Notes under the pieces: generated by a model | Databases searched by the model: none | What the model was told of the DNA's origin: nothing | The model's input: the letters and a program-made list of their open reading frames with translations, nothing else | Part shown: positions 8,642 to 18,243 of the stretch, piece by piece | Numbering within the stretch: the stretch's first letter is position 1 | How the letters are laid out: each line of letters opens with the position of its first letter | Position numbers and translations under genes: made by a program | NCBI GenBank assembly: GCA_900316985.1 | Contig: ONFE01000016.1 | Coordinates: 47,636 to 111,635, forward strand | Reading direction: 5' to 3' | DNA from: an uncultured Prevotellaceae bacterium | Lineage (GTDB): Bacteria; Bacteroidota; Bacteroidia; Bacteroidales; Bacteroidaceae | Length of the DNA: 64,000 nucleotides

Positions 8642-9604
8642 ATGAAAGTCATCGACTTACTGGAAAACGGACAGGTCAACGAGGAAAAAGGATTCTCGTT
8701 TGAAGTATTGCCTCCCTTGAAGGGTAACGGCACGGAAGCGCTGTTCAGCACCATCGACATTCTGAAGGAATTCAATCCGAAATATATCAACATTACCACC
8801 CACCACTCGGAATATGTCTATCGGGAGTTGGAGGACGGCAACTTTGAGCGCCAGCGCATAAGACGGCGCCCCGGAACGATAGCCATTGCCGCTGCCATTC
8901 AGCAACGTTATCAACTGCCGGTGATTCCACACATCATCTGTAGTGGTGCCACGGCAGAAGACATTGAGTATGAACTCATCGACCTCCAGTTCTTGGGCAT
9001 CAACGACGTGTTGCTGCTCAGAGGCGATAAGGCACAAGACCAAAAGACATTCACGCCGATTCGTGGAGGCTATCGCCATACGACACAACTCATCGAACAA
9101 GTGGTGAAGTTCAACGAAGGCTATTTCCGCGACGGAACCCCCATCAAGCATCCAGGAAAGAAGTTCTCGTTTGGCGTGGCCTGCTATCCTGAGAAGCACG
9201 AAGAAGCACCGAATCTGGAACGCGACATGGAATACCTAAAAAAGAAGCAGGACCTGGGTGCGAAATATGCCGTGACGCAGCTGTTCTACGACAATGAGAA
9301 ATACTTCCAGTTCGTTGAGAAGGCGCGTCAGATGGGTATCACTATTCCCATCGTGCCGGGACTGAAGCCCTTTGCCAAACTCTCGCAACTGACGGTGGTT
9401 CCAAAGACTTTCCATTGTGACATCCCGGAGGATCTGGCTCGCGAAGTGGTGAAATGCAAGACCGATGACGATGCCAAGCAGCTGGGTGTGGAATGGGCTA
9501 TCCAGCAATGCCGTGATCTCTATGCACACGGTGTGAGCAATATCCACTTCTATACGGTAAGTGCCGTGGAGTCGGTAAAAGAAGTTGTGAAGACAATTTG
9601 CTAA
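8642..9604 (+). CDS. metF: 5,10-methylenetetrahydrofolate reductase
   Basis: Flavin-dependent TIM-barrel enzyme of 320 aa that reduces methylene-THF to methyl-THF for methionine synthesis. Family landmarks: FSFEVLPPLKG near the N-terminus with the catalytic Glu, INITTHHSE, PHIICSGATAEDIEYEL, NDVLLLRGD, FSFGVACYPEKH, GAKYAVTQLFYDNEKYF and PIVPGLKPFAKLSQL. Length is close to bacterial MetF with a small insertion. It has its own promoter and is followed 14 bp later by holB, probably co-transcribed. Confidence 0.93.
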   Translation: MKVIDLLENGQVNEEKGFSFEVLPPLKGNGTEALFSTIDILKEFNPKYINITTHHSEYVYRELEDGNFERQRIRRRPGTIAIAAAIQQRYQLPVIPHIICSGATAEDIEYELIDLQFLGINDVLLLRGDKAQDQKTFTPIRGGYRHTTQLIEQVVKFNEGYFRDGTPIKHPGKKFSFGVACYPEKHEEAPNLERDMEYLKKKQDLGAKYAVTQLFYDNEKYFQFVEKARQMGITIPIVPGLKPFAKLSQLTVVPKTFHCDIPEDLAREVVKCKTDDDAKQLGVEWAIQQCRDLYAHGVSNIHFYTVSAVESVKEVVKTIC

Positions 9605-9618
9605 AGGACAAAGGCGAA

Positions 9619-10773
9619 ATGAAGTTCAGTGAGGTCATCGGACAAGAGGAAGCCCGGCAACGGCTGATGCAGATGGTGGAGGAAGGAAGACTTCCACACG
9701 CATTGTTGCTCTGCGGTCCTGCAGGTTGCGGCAAGATGGCCCTGACCTTGGCCTTCGCTTCCTATCTGCTCGGTGAAAGGCAGGAAGACGGCAGTCAAGT
9801 GCCTGCTTTCAACCCACAACTGACGACCAATGCCGAGGCCATGCTCCGCAAATGGCAGCATCCTGACCTTCACTTCTCCTATCCGGTCATCAAACCCAAG
9901 GGGACGAGTGCGGAGCACAAGATGATAAGCGATGACTTCGCCAAGGAATGGAACACGATGCTCTTGGAAGGTCCTTACTTCACAATGGACCAATGGCTGC
10001 AGATGATGCGCGCTGATAACCAGCAGGCCGTCATCTACGAGGCTGAGAGTGACGAACTGAACCGCAAACTCTCGCTGAAATCTTCGATGGGCGGATATAA
10101 AGTCTGCATCGTATGGTTGCCTGAACGCATGAATCCATCCTGTGCCAACAAATTGTTGAAACTCATAGAGGAGCCACCCACACAGACGGTGTTCCTGATG
10201 GTCAGCGAAGAACCCGAAAGGTTATTGGAAACCATTACCAGTCGTACGCAACGCATCGATATTAAGAAGATAGAGACAGTAGCCATAGAGGAAGCCCTGA
10301 CGGAACGACGGGGCATTGACGGGGACATGGCTCACAGGCTTGCCCGAGTGGCCAATGGTTCTTGGACAAAAGCACTTGAATCGCTGAATGCCGACTCAGA
10401 GAACCGTCTGTTCCTGGATATGTTCATCATGCTGATGCGGCTGGCTTACCAGCGCAACATCAAAGAGCTGAAACGCTGGAGTGAGACCGTGGCAGGCTAT
10501 GGACGCGAGAAACAGAAACGGATGCTCACCTATTTCCTGCGGTTGGTACGTGAGAACTTCATGTACAACTTCCATCAGGAAGAACTTTGCTACATGACTC
10601 AGGAAGAAGAGAACTTCGCAAGAAACTTTGCCCGATTCATCAATGAGGCCAATGTCATCGGCATCTCAGAACTCATCCAGCGTGCCATCCGCGACATCGG
10701 GCAGAACGCCAATCCGAAGATAGTATTCTTCGACATGGCCCTCAACATCATCGTACTGCTATTGCAAAAATAA
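9619..10773 (+). CDS. holB: DNA polymerase III subunit delta'
   Basis: Clamp-loader subunit, 384 aa from the ATG at 9619. I prefer this start to the in-frame TTG at 9598, which overlaps the end of metF; MKFSEVIGQEEARQRLMQ is the expected beginning. A Walker-A-like loop GPAGCGKM lies near residue 38, and VCIVWLPERMNPSCANKLLKLIEEPP is the classic delta'/tau box with the SRC-like region replaced by SRTQR. It acts in the replisome to help load the beta clamp. In Bacteroidota the order holB, PSP1 protein, gldH is common, and this matches it: the next start is 10 bp away. Confidence 0.9.
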   Translation: MKFSEVIGQEEARQRLMQMVEEGRLPHALLLCGPAGCGKMALTLAFASYLLGERQEDGSQVPAFNPQLTTNAEAMLRKWQHPDLHFSYPVIKPKGTSAEHKMISDDFAKEWNTMLLEGPYFTMDQWLQMMRADNQQAVIYEAESDELNRKLSLKSSMGGYKVCIVWLPERMNPSCANKLLKLIEEPPTQTVFLMVSEEPERLLETITSRTQRIDIKKIETVAIEEALTERRGIDGDMAHRLARVANGSWTKALESLNADSENRLFLDMFIMLMRLAYQRNIKELKRWSETVAGYGREKQKRMLTYFLRLVRENFMYNFHQEELCYMTQEEENFARNFARFINEANVIGISELIQRAIRDIGQNANPKIVFFDMALNIIVLLLQK

Positions 10774-10783
10774 AAGATAAGAT

Positions 10784-12025
10784 ATGGATTACAAAAATCT
10801 GAAATACAAAATAACCAACGACGGAGACCGTGGTCTCTGCTGTGGAGCCTGCGGACGCCAGGACCATCAGTTGAACACCTACGACTGGCTGGGAGACGTG
10901 CCCGGAAACACGGAAGACACAGACCTTGTGGAAGTGCAGTTCAAGAACACGAGAAAGGCTTATTACCATAACGTGAACAACCTGGAACTGAAGAAAGGTG
11001 ACTGGGTAGCCGTAGAAGCCAATCCCGGACATGACATCGGCGTAGTGACACTCACCGGACGCCTCGTGAAACTTCAGGTGAAGAAAGCCAACTTGAAAGG
11101 TCCCGATGACATCAAGCGCATCTACCGCATTGCCAAGGATGTGGACATGCAGAAATACCAGGAAGCCAAGAGCCGTGAACACGCTACAATGATTGAGAGC
11201 CGACAGATTGCGAAGAATCTTGGATTGCAGATGAAAATCGGCGATGTGGAATATCAGGGCGATTGCAACAAGGCTATCTTCTATTATATCGCAGACGAAC
11301 GCGTAGACTTCCGCCAACTCATCAAAGACCTTGCAGCCACCTTCCACGTGCGTATTGAGATGAAGCAGATTGGTGCACGCCAGGAGGCAGGACGCATTGG
11401 AGGAACAGGTCCCTGCGGTAGAGAACTATGCTGTGCAACATGGATGAAGAACTTCTCCAGCGTGAGCACCAATGCCGCCCGTTTCCAGGACATCTCGCTG
11501 AATCCTCAGAAACTGGCTGGTATGTGTGCCAAACTGAAATGCTGTCTGAACTATGAAGTGGACAACTATATGGAGGCCGGCAAGCGTTTTCCTGCCAAAG
11601 ACATCATTCTTCAGACCATCGACAACGACTACTATCAGTTTAAGACGGACATCCTCGCCGGCATCATCACCTACTCTACCGACAAGCGGATGGCCGCCAA
11701 TCTGGAAACCATCACGGCTCAACGTGCCCAAGAGATTATTGAAATGAACAAACGCGGGGAAAAGCCTGATTCACTCCAGCCCGACGATGTCCAGAGAGAG
11801 TCTAGTAAGCCTATTGACTTGTTGGCAGGAGAAAGCATTACCCGTTTCGACCGCGCAAAGAAAAAGAAGAAGAGCCGCAACAAGCAGAACCCTACCAAGC
11901 AAGCCGTTTCTCAAAACCAGAACCCGCCTCAAGGTCAGCGCAAGCCGAAGAACCGCAACAACGAGAACCGCGGAAACAGAAACGAGAACCGTAATAATGC
12001 CCCTCAAAAAGAAAAGAAGGAATGA
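10784..12025 (+). CDS. ricT: PSP1-domain protein, RicT/YaaT-like
   Basis: Cytoplasmic PSP1-domain protein of 413 aa. The PSP1 core (about residues 45-130) contains VEVQFKNTRKAYYHN and KKGDWVAVEANPGHDIGVVTL. Cysteine clusters at the N-terminus (CCGACGRQ) and centre (CGRELCC, then MCAKLKCCLNYE) match the iron-sulfur-ligand positions of RicT proteins. The last 80 residues are a low-complexity tail rich in Lys, Asn, Arg and Gln, expected to be disordered and possibly RNA-binding. RicT works with RicA and RicF in Bacillus in RNA processing; its role in Bacteroidota is not settled. The ATGA overlap with gldH indicates translational coupling. Confidence 0.82.
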   Translation: MDYKNLKYKITNDGDRGLCCGACGRQDHQLNTYDWLGDVPGNTEDTDLVEVQFKNTRKAYYHNVNNLELKKGDWVAVEANPGHDIGVVTLTGRLVKLQVKKANLKGPDDIKRIYRIAKDVDMQKYQEAKSREHATMIESRQIAKNLGLQMKIGDVEYQGDCNKAIFYYIADERVDFRQLIKDLAATFHVRIEMKQIGARQEAGRIGGTGPCGRELCCATWMKNFSSVSTNAARFQDISLNPQKLAGMCAKLKCCLNYEVDNYMEAGKRFPAKDIILQTIDNDYYQFKTDILAGIITYSTDKRMAANLETITAQRAQEIIEMNKRGEKPDSLQPDDVQRESSKPIDLLAGESITRFDRAKKKKKSRNKQNPTKQAVSQNQNPPQGQRKPKNRNNENRGNRNENRNNAPQKEKKE

Positions 12026-12495
12026 AGCACTGGCTTAGGGCCTTTCTCATAGCACTAGCATTCATGACCCTCGCAGGACTGTCCTCCTGTGATGAGTCGT
12101 TGGCATACAGTCACTACGAACATACCCAACTGGCTGGATGGGAGAAAAGCGATACACTCTATTTCAACACACCAAGGATAACCAGGAAAGGCAGATACCG
12201 TATTGAACTTGGGCTGCGCACGACGGGTGACTACCCATTTACCAGTCTGACACTGAATATCGAGCAGTGTGTCTTCCCCCAAAAATCCACCAAAAGCCAT
12301 AGCATCAAATGCCAACTGATGGAAGAAAACGGAGTTACCAAAGGACAAGGTGTGAGTATCTATCAGTATGCTTTTCCTGTAACAGACATAGACCTGAATG
12401 AAGGAGACTCCGTGGAAATCCGAATCCGCCACGACATGAAACGTGAAATCCTTCCCGGCATTGCTGATGTCGGTATCAAACTATCCCGCAAATAA
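12022..12495 (+). CDS. gldH: Gliding-motility-type lipoprotein GldH
   Basis: Lipoprotein of 157 aa with a signal peptide and lipobox LSSC (Cys near residue 23). The pattern SHYEHTQLAGWEKSDTLYF followed by a beta-rich domain is typical of GldH. GldH is part of the gliding/type IX secretion accessory set in flavobacteria but is kept in non-gliding Bacteroidota, where its task is unclear. The start overlaps the ricT-like stop by four bases. It ends 12 bp from the convergent rodA. Confidence 0.85.
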   Translation: MKHWLRAFLIALAFMTLAGLSSCDESLAYSHYEHTQLAGWEKSDTLYFNTPRITRKGRYRIELGLRTTGDYPFTSLTLNIEQCVFPQKSTKSHSIKCQLMEENGVTKGQGVSIYQYAFPVTDIDLNEGDSVEIRIRHDMKREILPGIADVGIKLSRK

Positions 12496-12506
12496 TTACT
12501 GAAGCT

Positions 12507-13962
12507 CTATTGCCTCACCATATTACGGCTGGCATCAATACGCAGGAAAATAAACAACAGGAGTGTGAAGCCCCATAGAGAAGAGCCGCCGTAACTAAAG
12601 AAAGGCAAAGGAATACCAATGACTGGTGTCAGTCCCAAGACCATTCCCACATTAATAAACAGATGGAACAGGAATATGCTTAACACACAATAGCCATATA
12701 CTCTTCCAAATCGGAACGGTTGTCGTTCTGCCATCTTGATAAGCCGGAGAATAAGAGCCAAAAAGAGCAGCAGAACCGCAGCACATCCCAAGAAACCTTC
12801 TTCCTCACCCACCGTGCAGAAAATGAAGTCGGTATCCTGCTCAGGCACGTATTTCAGCTTCGTCTGTGTACCATTCAGGAAACCCTTTCCCAAAAGTCCG
12901 CCAGAGCCAATGGCAATCTCACTCTGGTGCACGTTATAGCCTGCTCCTGCAAGGTCTTCATCAAGTCCGAGAAGTACGTTGATTCGCGTACGCTGATGGG
13001 GTTCCATGATATTGTTGAGCACATAGTCAGCGGCATTGAAGAAGATTACGCTGCCTATCGTGAAAAGTGCTATAAAATAATAGGTACGCAGGCGTGAGCC
13101 CAATCCCTCAAAGACGAGCAGTCCCACCAGAATAGCCGTAAGAGCCATCTGTACCCAGACAATATCGAAAGGTATCACGAACTTGGAAAACAACAAGGCC
13201 AACAACGTCAGACCGTAAGAATACCCAAGTATCAACCAGAACTGTCGCTTGCCTGACCATAAAGGCCGTAAATGTCTGCACGGCCAAAAGGACCACGAAC
13301 TTGCCAACAGAGGTAGGCGTTCCCCACAGCATTGTCTCCTCAAACCTTACACCCACAACGAAGTAGAAAACCATTGCGACACCTGTGAAAAGGATGCTGC
13401 CTGTCATTCCTTCACGATAAAACATCAAGAAGAAAGAGATATAGACCAATGCTGAACCCGTCTCCTTCTGCAGCACAATGCAGATCATCGGCAACAACAC
13501 CACGGCTACGGCAGCAGCAAAATGCTTCCATTTATCCATTGTGAAGCCATAGGTACTCATCAGCTTCGCCACCGCCAAAGCAGTAGCGAACTTGGCAAAC
13601 TCAGCAGGCTGTAACCGTAAAGGTCCCAACACCAGCCAAGAGCGTGAACCCTTGATCTCATGCGGGTTAAAGATAGTAGCTATCAGCACCAGGACCAATA
13701 GGCCATAGATGACATAGGCGAAAGTATCGTAGAAACGGTCATCGAGCAACAACAGGAAAAGACCAAGGGCCAAAGACGTGCCTATCCACACAATCTGCAT
13801 ACCTGAACGGGAGTCAAGACTGAAGATGTCGGTATCTCCATACGTATAGGAAGCACCACAGACACTCACCCAGCCAAAAGCCAAGAGAGCCACATAGATG
13901 AAGATGGTCCACCAGTCAAGTGAACGCAAAACGCCTGCCGGTTTATCTGTTTGCTGAGCCAT
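12507..13962 (-). pseudogene. rodA: rodA (SEDS glycosyltransferase) with one frameshift
   Basis: SEDS-family peptidoglycan polymerase that works with the PBP2 encoded just upstream. Start at ATG 13962 (MAQQTDKPAGVLRSLDWW), overlapping the end of mrdA by 20 bp. The N-terminal frame runs to about 13255 and includes HEIKGSRSWLVLGPLRLQPA and EFAKFATALAVAK. From there the homologous sequence continues in another frame (GKRQFWLILGYSYGLTLLAL, then HQSEIAIGSGGLLGKGFLNG and PEQDTDFIFCTVGEEEGFLG) to the TAG at 12507. One extra base, or two missing bases, near 13245-13265 explains the break. Both halves are otherwise well conserved and the gene sits in an intact operon, so a sequencing or assembly error is more likely than real decay. 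Confidence 0.85.
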
Positions 13963-15799
13963 AAGCGATTCGTCTTTTTTGGAAGGCAGTAGCCCTGGAT
14001 TCAGAGCCTGCCGATAATTTACCATGTAGGTATTGTTCAATCATCAATCCACCGATAGGCACGCCAAAGTCTGCACCGAATCCACCGTTCTCCACATAGA
14101 CGGCAATGGCTATCTTGGGATTATCCATCGGTGCAAAGCCCATAAATACAGAGTGGTCTTGTCCGCGGTTCTGAGCTGTTCCGGTCTTGCCACAGATAAC
14201 GATATCACCACGATTCAGATGTTTACAAGTTCCACCAAGTACGGAAGCACGCATACCCTGTACGATGTAATCATAGGCAGCACGGCTGGCCAATGTCTGA
14301 TGACGGCGTGTAAAGGCGGTGTCAAGTGGTTCACCCTTCACTTTACGAACGACATGGGGTGTATAATAATAGCCACGGTTGGCAATGGTAGCACCCAGGT
14401 TGGCTATCTGTAGAGGCGTGAGGTTCACCTCACCCTGTCCGATACTGATGGAGATGATCGTCAGACCGTTCCATGAGCCTTTGTAGTTATTGTCATAATA
14501 GTCGGCATTAGGAATCAATCCGCGTTTCTCGCCAGGGAGGTCAATACCCAGTTTGTAGCCAAAACCCATCGACACCATATAGTCGCGCCAGCAGTTCATG
14601 GCATCCTGGACAGTCTTATACTTCGAACGGTTGGACATCATATAGTAGAGTCCCCAACAGAAATAGCCATTGCAGGAGGTACTGATGGCGGGAACAAGCG
14701 AAATAGGCGAACCATGCCCGTGACAACCCACATGAAGACCCTTATGATAAAAGCCACGATGACAAGGAAACAGTGTGGATATAGGATTAATAACACCTTC
14801 CGTCACAAAAGTCAGCCCCTGAGAAGTCTTAAAAGTAGAACCAGGAGGATATTGACCCATGATACTACGGTTGAGCAACGGTTTCCAGACATTCTTCTGC
14901 AGTTCGCGGTGCATCTTTCCACGCTGACGGCCAACCATAATACGAGGATCATAGGTAGGCGAACTGACCATGCAAAGCACTTCGCCCGTAGCAGGCTCAA
15001 TGGCAACAATACTACCTATCTTACCTTCGAGCAGCCGTTCGCCCAAGGCCTGAAGATTTATATCAATGCTCAACGTTAGGTCCTTTCCTGCTACAGGCTT
15101 ACGGTCTAGTGCACCATTCTGGTATTTACCCTTGATACGACCGTGGGCATCACGAAGTAATATCTGGATACCTTTCTCACCACGCAGCTGTTTCTCATAA
15201 TAACGCTCCACGCCCAACTTGCCGATATAGTCACCTGGCTGATAATAATCATCTTCCTCAATATCTGCCGGTGATACCTCTGCGACATCACCCAAAACAT
15301 GGGCAGCATAAGGATAAACGTATTGGCGGACACTTCGACGCTGAACATAAAATCCAGGAAAACGGTACATCTTCTCCTGAAAAATACTGAACTCCTTTTC
15401 CGACAACTGACTCATGAAAAGCTGCTGCGTGAAACGCGAATAGCCGGGATTCTTTGAACGGTCCTTGATTTCGTCCATCCGTTTGATGAAGTCTTCCTTC
15501 GTGATACCCAACGCTTCGCAGAACTCCAAAGTATCAAGATGATCTTTCTCCTCATTCATCACCACCATCAAATCGTAACTGTGCTGGTTATAGACCATCA
15601 ACTTTCCGTTTCTGTCGGAGATAACACCACGTGCAGGAAATTCTACCTTCTTGAGGAAGGCATTGGAGTCGGCATTCTTCTTGTAGTCGTCACTGAGAAT
15701 CTGAAGTGAAAGCAGACGAAGCAGATAAATGACCACTATAACAATGGCCACTCCCCCGATAACATAACGCCGGTTTTCAAGTTCGTAGTCGCCTTTCAC
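13943..15799 (-). CDS. mrdA: Penicillin-binding protein 2 (elongation transpeptidase)
   Basis: Class B PBP of 618 aa for lateral cell-wall growth. A single N-terminal membrane anchor (residues about 12-34) is followed by the PBP dimerisation domain (FPARGVISDRNG, QRRSVRQYVYPYAAHVLGDV). The transpeptidase domain shows all three motifs: SxxK with Ser321 and Lys324 in YPPGSTFKT, SxN in STSCNGYFCW, and KTG in ICGKTGTAQN. It sits between mreD (4-bp overlap) and rodA (20-bp overlap), the standard rod-complex order. It is expected to act in the periplasm as partner of RodA. Confidence 0.93.
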   Translation of the reverse strand: MKGDYELENRRYVIGGVAIVIVVIYLLRLLSLQILSDDYKKNADSNAFLKKVEFPARGVISDRNGKLMVYNQHSYDLMVVMNEEKDHLDTLEFCEALGITKEDFIKRMDEIKDRSKNPGYSRFTQQLFMSQLSEKEFSIFQEKMYRFPGFYVQRRSVRQYVYPYAAHVLGDVAEVSPADIEEDDYYQPGDYIGKLGVERYYEKQLRGEKGIQILLRDAHGRIKGKYQNGALDRKPVAGKDLTLSIDINLQALGERLLEGKIGSIVAIEPATGEVLCMVSSPTYDPRIMVGRQRGKMHRELQKNVWKPLLNRSIMGQYPPGSTFKTSQGLTFVTEGVINPISTLFPCHRGFYHKGLHVGCHGHGSPISLVPAISTSCNGYFCWGLYYMMSNRSKYKTVQDAMNCWRDYMVSMGFGYKLGIDLPGEKRGLIPNADYYDNNYKGSWNGLTIISISIGQGEVNLTPLQIANLGATIANRGYYYTPHVVRKVKGEPLDTAFTRRHQTLASRAAYDYIVQGMRASVLGGTCKHLNRGDIVICGKTGTAQNRGQDHSVFMGFAPMDNPKIAIAVYVENGGFGADFGVPIGGLMIEQYLHGKLSAGSESRATAFQKRRIAYGSANR

Positions 15800-16296
15800 T
15801 GTCTGCGTAGGTTTTCAATCACCAGAATAAGCACAACCGTTAGCAACGTACTGGTACCGATGCACAACAGCCACTGCAGCCAGTTGAAGAAATTGAAAGC
15901 CTCCAGTGAGAAAAAGGCAAGCGTATAGAGAAACACCAGGATAATGGTGTAGAAAATAAACTTGCTTACACCAAGCGAGCGCATCCCAGGCTTGAGGTTA
16001 TCTTCGCTATCGCGCGTAAGAAATGCTTCCAAAACATAAGGCTGGAACAAAGCCACAAGGGTCATTGAACCTGCAGCCACACCCGGTGTATTTGAAAAAA
16101 CGTCTATGCAGATTCCCAAGAAGAAACTCCACATCAAAATAGACCACTTGGGATGGTTGCGGCGGAAAAGAAGCACGAAATAGACATAGAGCAACGGAGT
16201 GGCCACCCCGAACAGATGGATGTGGTTCAAGACCAAGGCCTGAACCACTAAAAAGACCACGAAGGCCACTATTCTGTTAATCAAGTCAGATGTCAT
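15796..16296 (-). CDS. mreD: Rod shape-determining protein MreD
   Basis: Small integral membrane protein of 166 aa with about five hydrophobic segments (IVAFVVFLVVQALVLNHIHL, LLYVYFVLLF, FFLGICIDVF and others). The phrase ALVLNHIHLFGVATPLLYVY and the GICIDVFSNTPGVAA motif are characteristic of MreD in Bacteroidota. It overlaps mreC upstream and mrdA downstream by four bases each, so the three are translationally coupled. It links the MreB filament to the periplasmic synthesis machinery. Confidence 0.88.
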   Translation of the reverse strand: MTSDLINRIVAFVVFLVVQALVLNHIHLFGVATPLLYVYFVLLFRRNHPKWSILMWSFFLGICIDVFSNTPGVAAGSMTLVALFQPYVLEAFLTRDSEDNLKPGMRSLGVSKFIFYTIILVFLYTLAFFSLEAFNFFNWLQWLLCIGTSTLLTVVLILVIENLRRQ

Positions 16297-17159
16297 TTTC
16301 CACTCTTCACTTTAATAGAATCCTGCGCCGCACGCATCAGTTCCACACGTTCACGCATCGGTGTATCGTCAATTACACAGACGTCACGCAGATTTCCGAA
16401 ATCTGTACTCAATTTCACCTGTACCCTATAAGAGAGACCGTCACTGGAATTAAAGACGTGCAAAGCCTGTCCCACCAACAACCCCGGAGGGAAGATACTA
16501 CTGTAGCCGCTAGTCACAATAGCATCACCCAGCCGGAAATGGGCATGACGAGGAATATCGTTTACATCAGCCAAGGTAGAACTGCCACCTCGCCACTGCA
16601 AGTATCCGTAGTAACCTCGCTTGGCAATGGTCACGCTGATATTGGACTGACTGTGGAGCACAGGCAAAACAATACTGTAGTGCATGCTCGACATATAGAC
16701 CACACCGACCACGCCATTACCACAAGCCACTCCCATGTCGCGGTGGACGCCGTCGGCTGTTCCCTTGTCAATGGTGATATAGTTGTCTTTCTTGTCGATT
16801 GAGTTCGTTATCACCTTGGCAGGAATCAGATGATAGTCTTGCAACAAAGCCAACTGATTATTCTTCAGGTATGAAGAGTCGCGTGTCAGTTTGGTGAGTT
16901 GTTCCGACATCACCTGCACCTGGCGTTCCAGATAAAGGTTGCGTTGCGTGAGTTGTTCATTGTTCTTGGTCAGGCTGAAGAAATTCTCCAACTCGGAGTT
17001 CCATTCATACACCTTGCCAGAAATGGCATTGGCGGTTGTGAAATACACACTACCTTGATAACTGTTGAACTGAAACAACAGCACCATACTGATAACCTCC
17101 AGAAAAACGAAGAGAAACCAGTGATTGTATTTCGCAAAGAACGCGAGTAGATTGTTCAC
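16293..17159 (-). CDS. mreC: Rod shape-determining protein MreC
   Basis: Bitopic inner-membrane protein of 288 aa. One TM segment near residues 11-30, then a coiled coil (NEQLTQRNLYLERQVQVMSE), then the periplasmic beta domain with VITNSIDKKDNYITIDKGTA and the glycine-rich GVACGNGVVGVVY typical of MreC. It scaffolds the elongation complex between MreB in the cytoplasm and PBP2/RodA. Located 30 bp after mreB. Confidence 0.9.
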   Translation of the reverse strand: MNNLLAFFAKYNHWFLFVFLEVISMVLLFQFNSYQGSVYFTTANAISGKVYEWNSELENFFSLTKNNEQLTQRNLYLERQVQVMSEQLTKLTRDSSYLKNNQLALLQDYHLIPAKVITNSIDKKDNYITIDKGTADGVHRDMGVACGNGVVGVVYMSSMHYSIVLPVLHSQSNISVTIAKRGYYGYLQWRGGSSTLADVNDIPRHAHFRLGDAIVTSGYSSIFPPGLLVGQALHVFNSSDGLSYRVQVKLSTDFGNLRDVCVIDDTPMRERVELMRAAQDSIKVKSGK

Positions 17160-17189
17160 CGCTGAACCTCAGTACCTTGAACCTTAAGA

Positions 17190-18212
17190 CTATCGCATCA
17201 GGAACGAGAAACGGTCAACATTATTCAGGGCAATGCCAGCACCCTTTGCCACACAGTGAAGTGGATCCTCAGCAATATGGAACGGAATGTTGATCTTATC
17301 CTGCAAACGCTTGTCGAGACCACGAAGCAAAGCACCACCTCCAGTCAGGTAGATACCATTGTGCACAATATCAGCATAAAGTTCTGGAGGCGTACTCTCC
17401 AAAGCAGAAAGAACAGCCGTCTCAATTCGTGCCACGGTCTTGTCCAGGCAATGGGCTATCTCCTGATAACATACAGGCACCTCCATAGGAAGGGCCGTAA
17501 TACGGTTAGGACCATGAACGATATAGTCTTCTGGACCCTCATCACCTAAGTCAGTAAGGGCAGAGCCTACGTTAATTTTGATACGTTCAGCCATACGTTC
17601 CGAAACTTTCACATTGTGCTGGCGGCTCATATATTCCTGAATATCAGAGGTCAAATCGTCACCAGCCACCTTAATGGAGTTGTTGGCCACGATGCCTCCA
17701 AGTGAGATAACAGCAATTTCCGTGGTACCGCCACCGATGTCAACTATCATGTTGCCCTCAGGAGCCTCCACATCGATACCAATACCGATGGCAGCAGCCA
17801 TAGGTTCAAAAATCAGATATACGTCACGGCCGTCAGCATGCTCGGCAGAGTCACGTACAGCACGAAGTTCCACCTCAGTACTGCCTGAAGGTACACCTAT
17901 CACCATGCGAAGAGAGGGCGAGAACAGGCGGCTGCCTGTATGCACCATTTTTATCAGGCCACGCATCATCTGCTCACAGGCTGTGAAATCGGCAATCACA
18001 CCATCGCGAAGCGGACGGATTGTGCGAATATTGTCGTGCGTCTTCTCATACATCATCTTGGCTTTCTCGCCGACAGCAATCATCTTGTCTGTACGGCGGT
18101 CCAAAGCTACCACTGAAGGCTCGTCAACCACAATCTTATCATCACTGATAATGATGGTGTTGGCCGTACCAAGGTCCATTGCAATTTCTTGAACAAAACT
18201 GAAAAATCCCAT
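17190..18212 (-). CDS. mreB: Rod shape-determining protein MreB
   Basis: Bacterial actin of 340 aa that guides side-wall synthesis. I take ATG 18212 (MGFFSFVQEIAMDLGTAN) because it matches MreB N-termini; the longer frame adds only a Lys-rich stretch read from the upstream spacer. Actin-fold motifs are visible: MDLGTANTIIISDD (phosphate 1), VDIGGGTTEIAVISLGGIV (phosphate 2) and YLTGGGALLRGLDK (adenosine). First of the mreBCD-mrdA-rodA genes, 31 bp after the IMP cyclohydrolase gene. Confidence 0.95.
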   Translation of the reverse strand: MGFFSFVQEIAMDLGTANTIIISDDKIVVDEPSVVALDRRTDKMIAVGEKAKMMYEKTHDNIRTIRPLRDGVIADFTACEQMMRGLIKMVHTGSRLFSPSLRMVIGVPSGSTEVELRAVRDSAEHADGRDVYLIFEPMAAAIGIGIDVEAPEGNMIVDIGGGTTEIAVISLGGIVANNSIKVAGDDLTSDIQEYMSRQHNVKVSERMAERIKINVGSALTDLGDEGPEDYIVHGPNRITALPMEVPVCYQEIAHCLDKTVARIETAVLSALESTPPELYADIVHNGIYLTGGGALLRGLDKRLQDKINIPFHIAEDPLHCVAKGAGIALNNVDRFSFLMR

Positions 18213-18243
18213 GTCCTTTTTCTTTTTTTTACTTTTTACCTTT

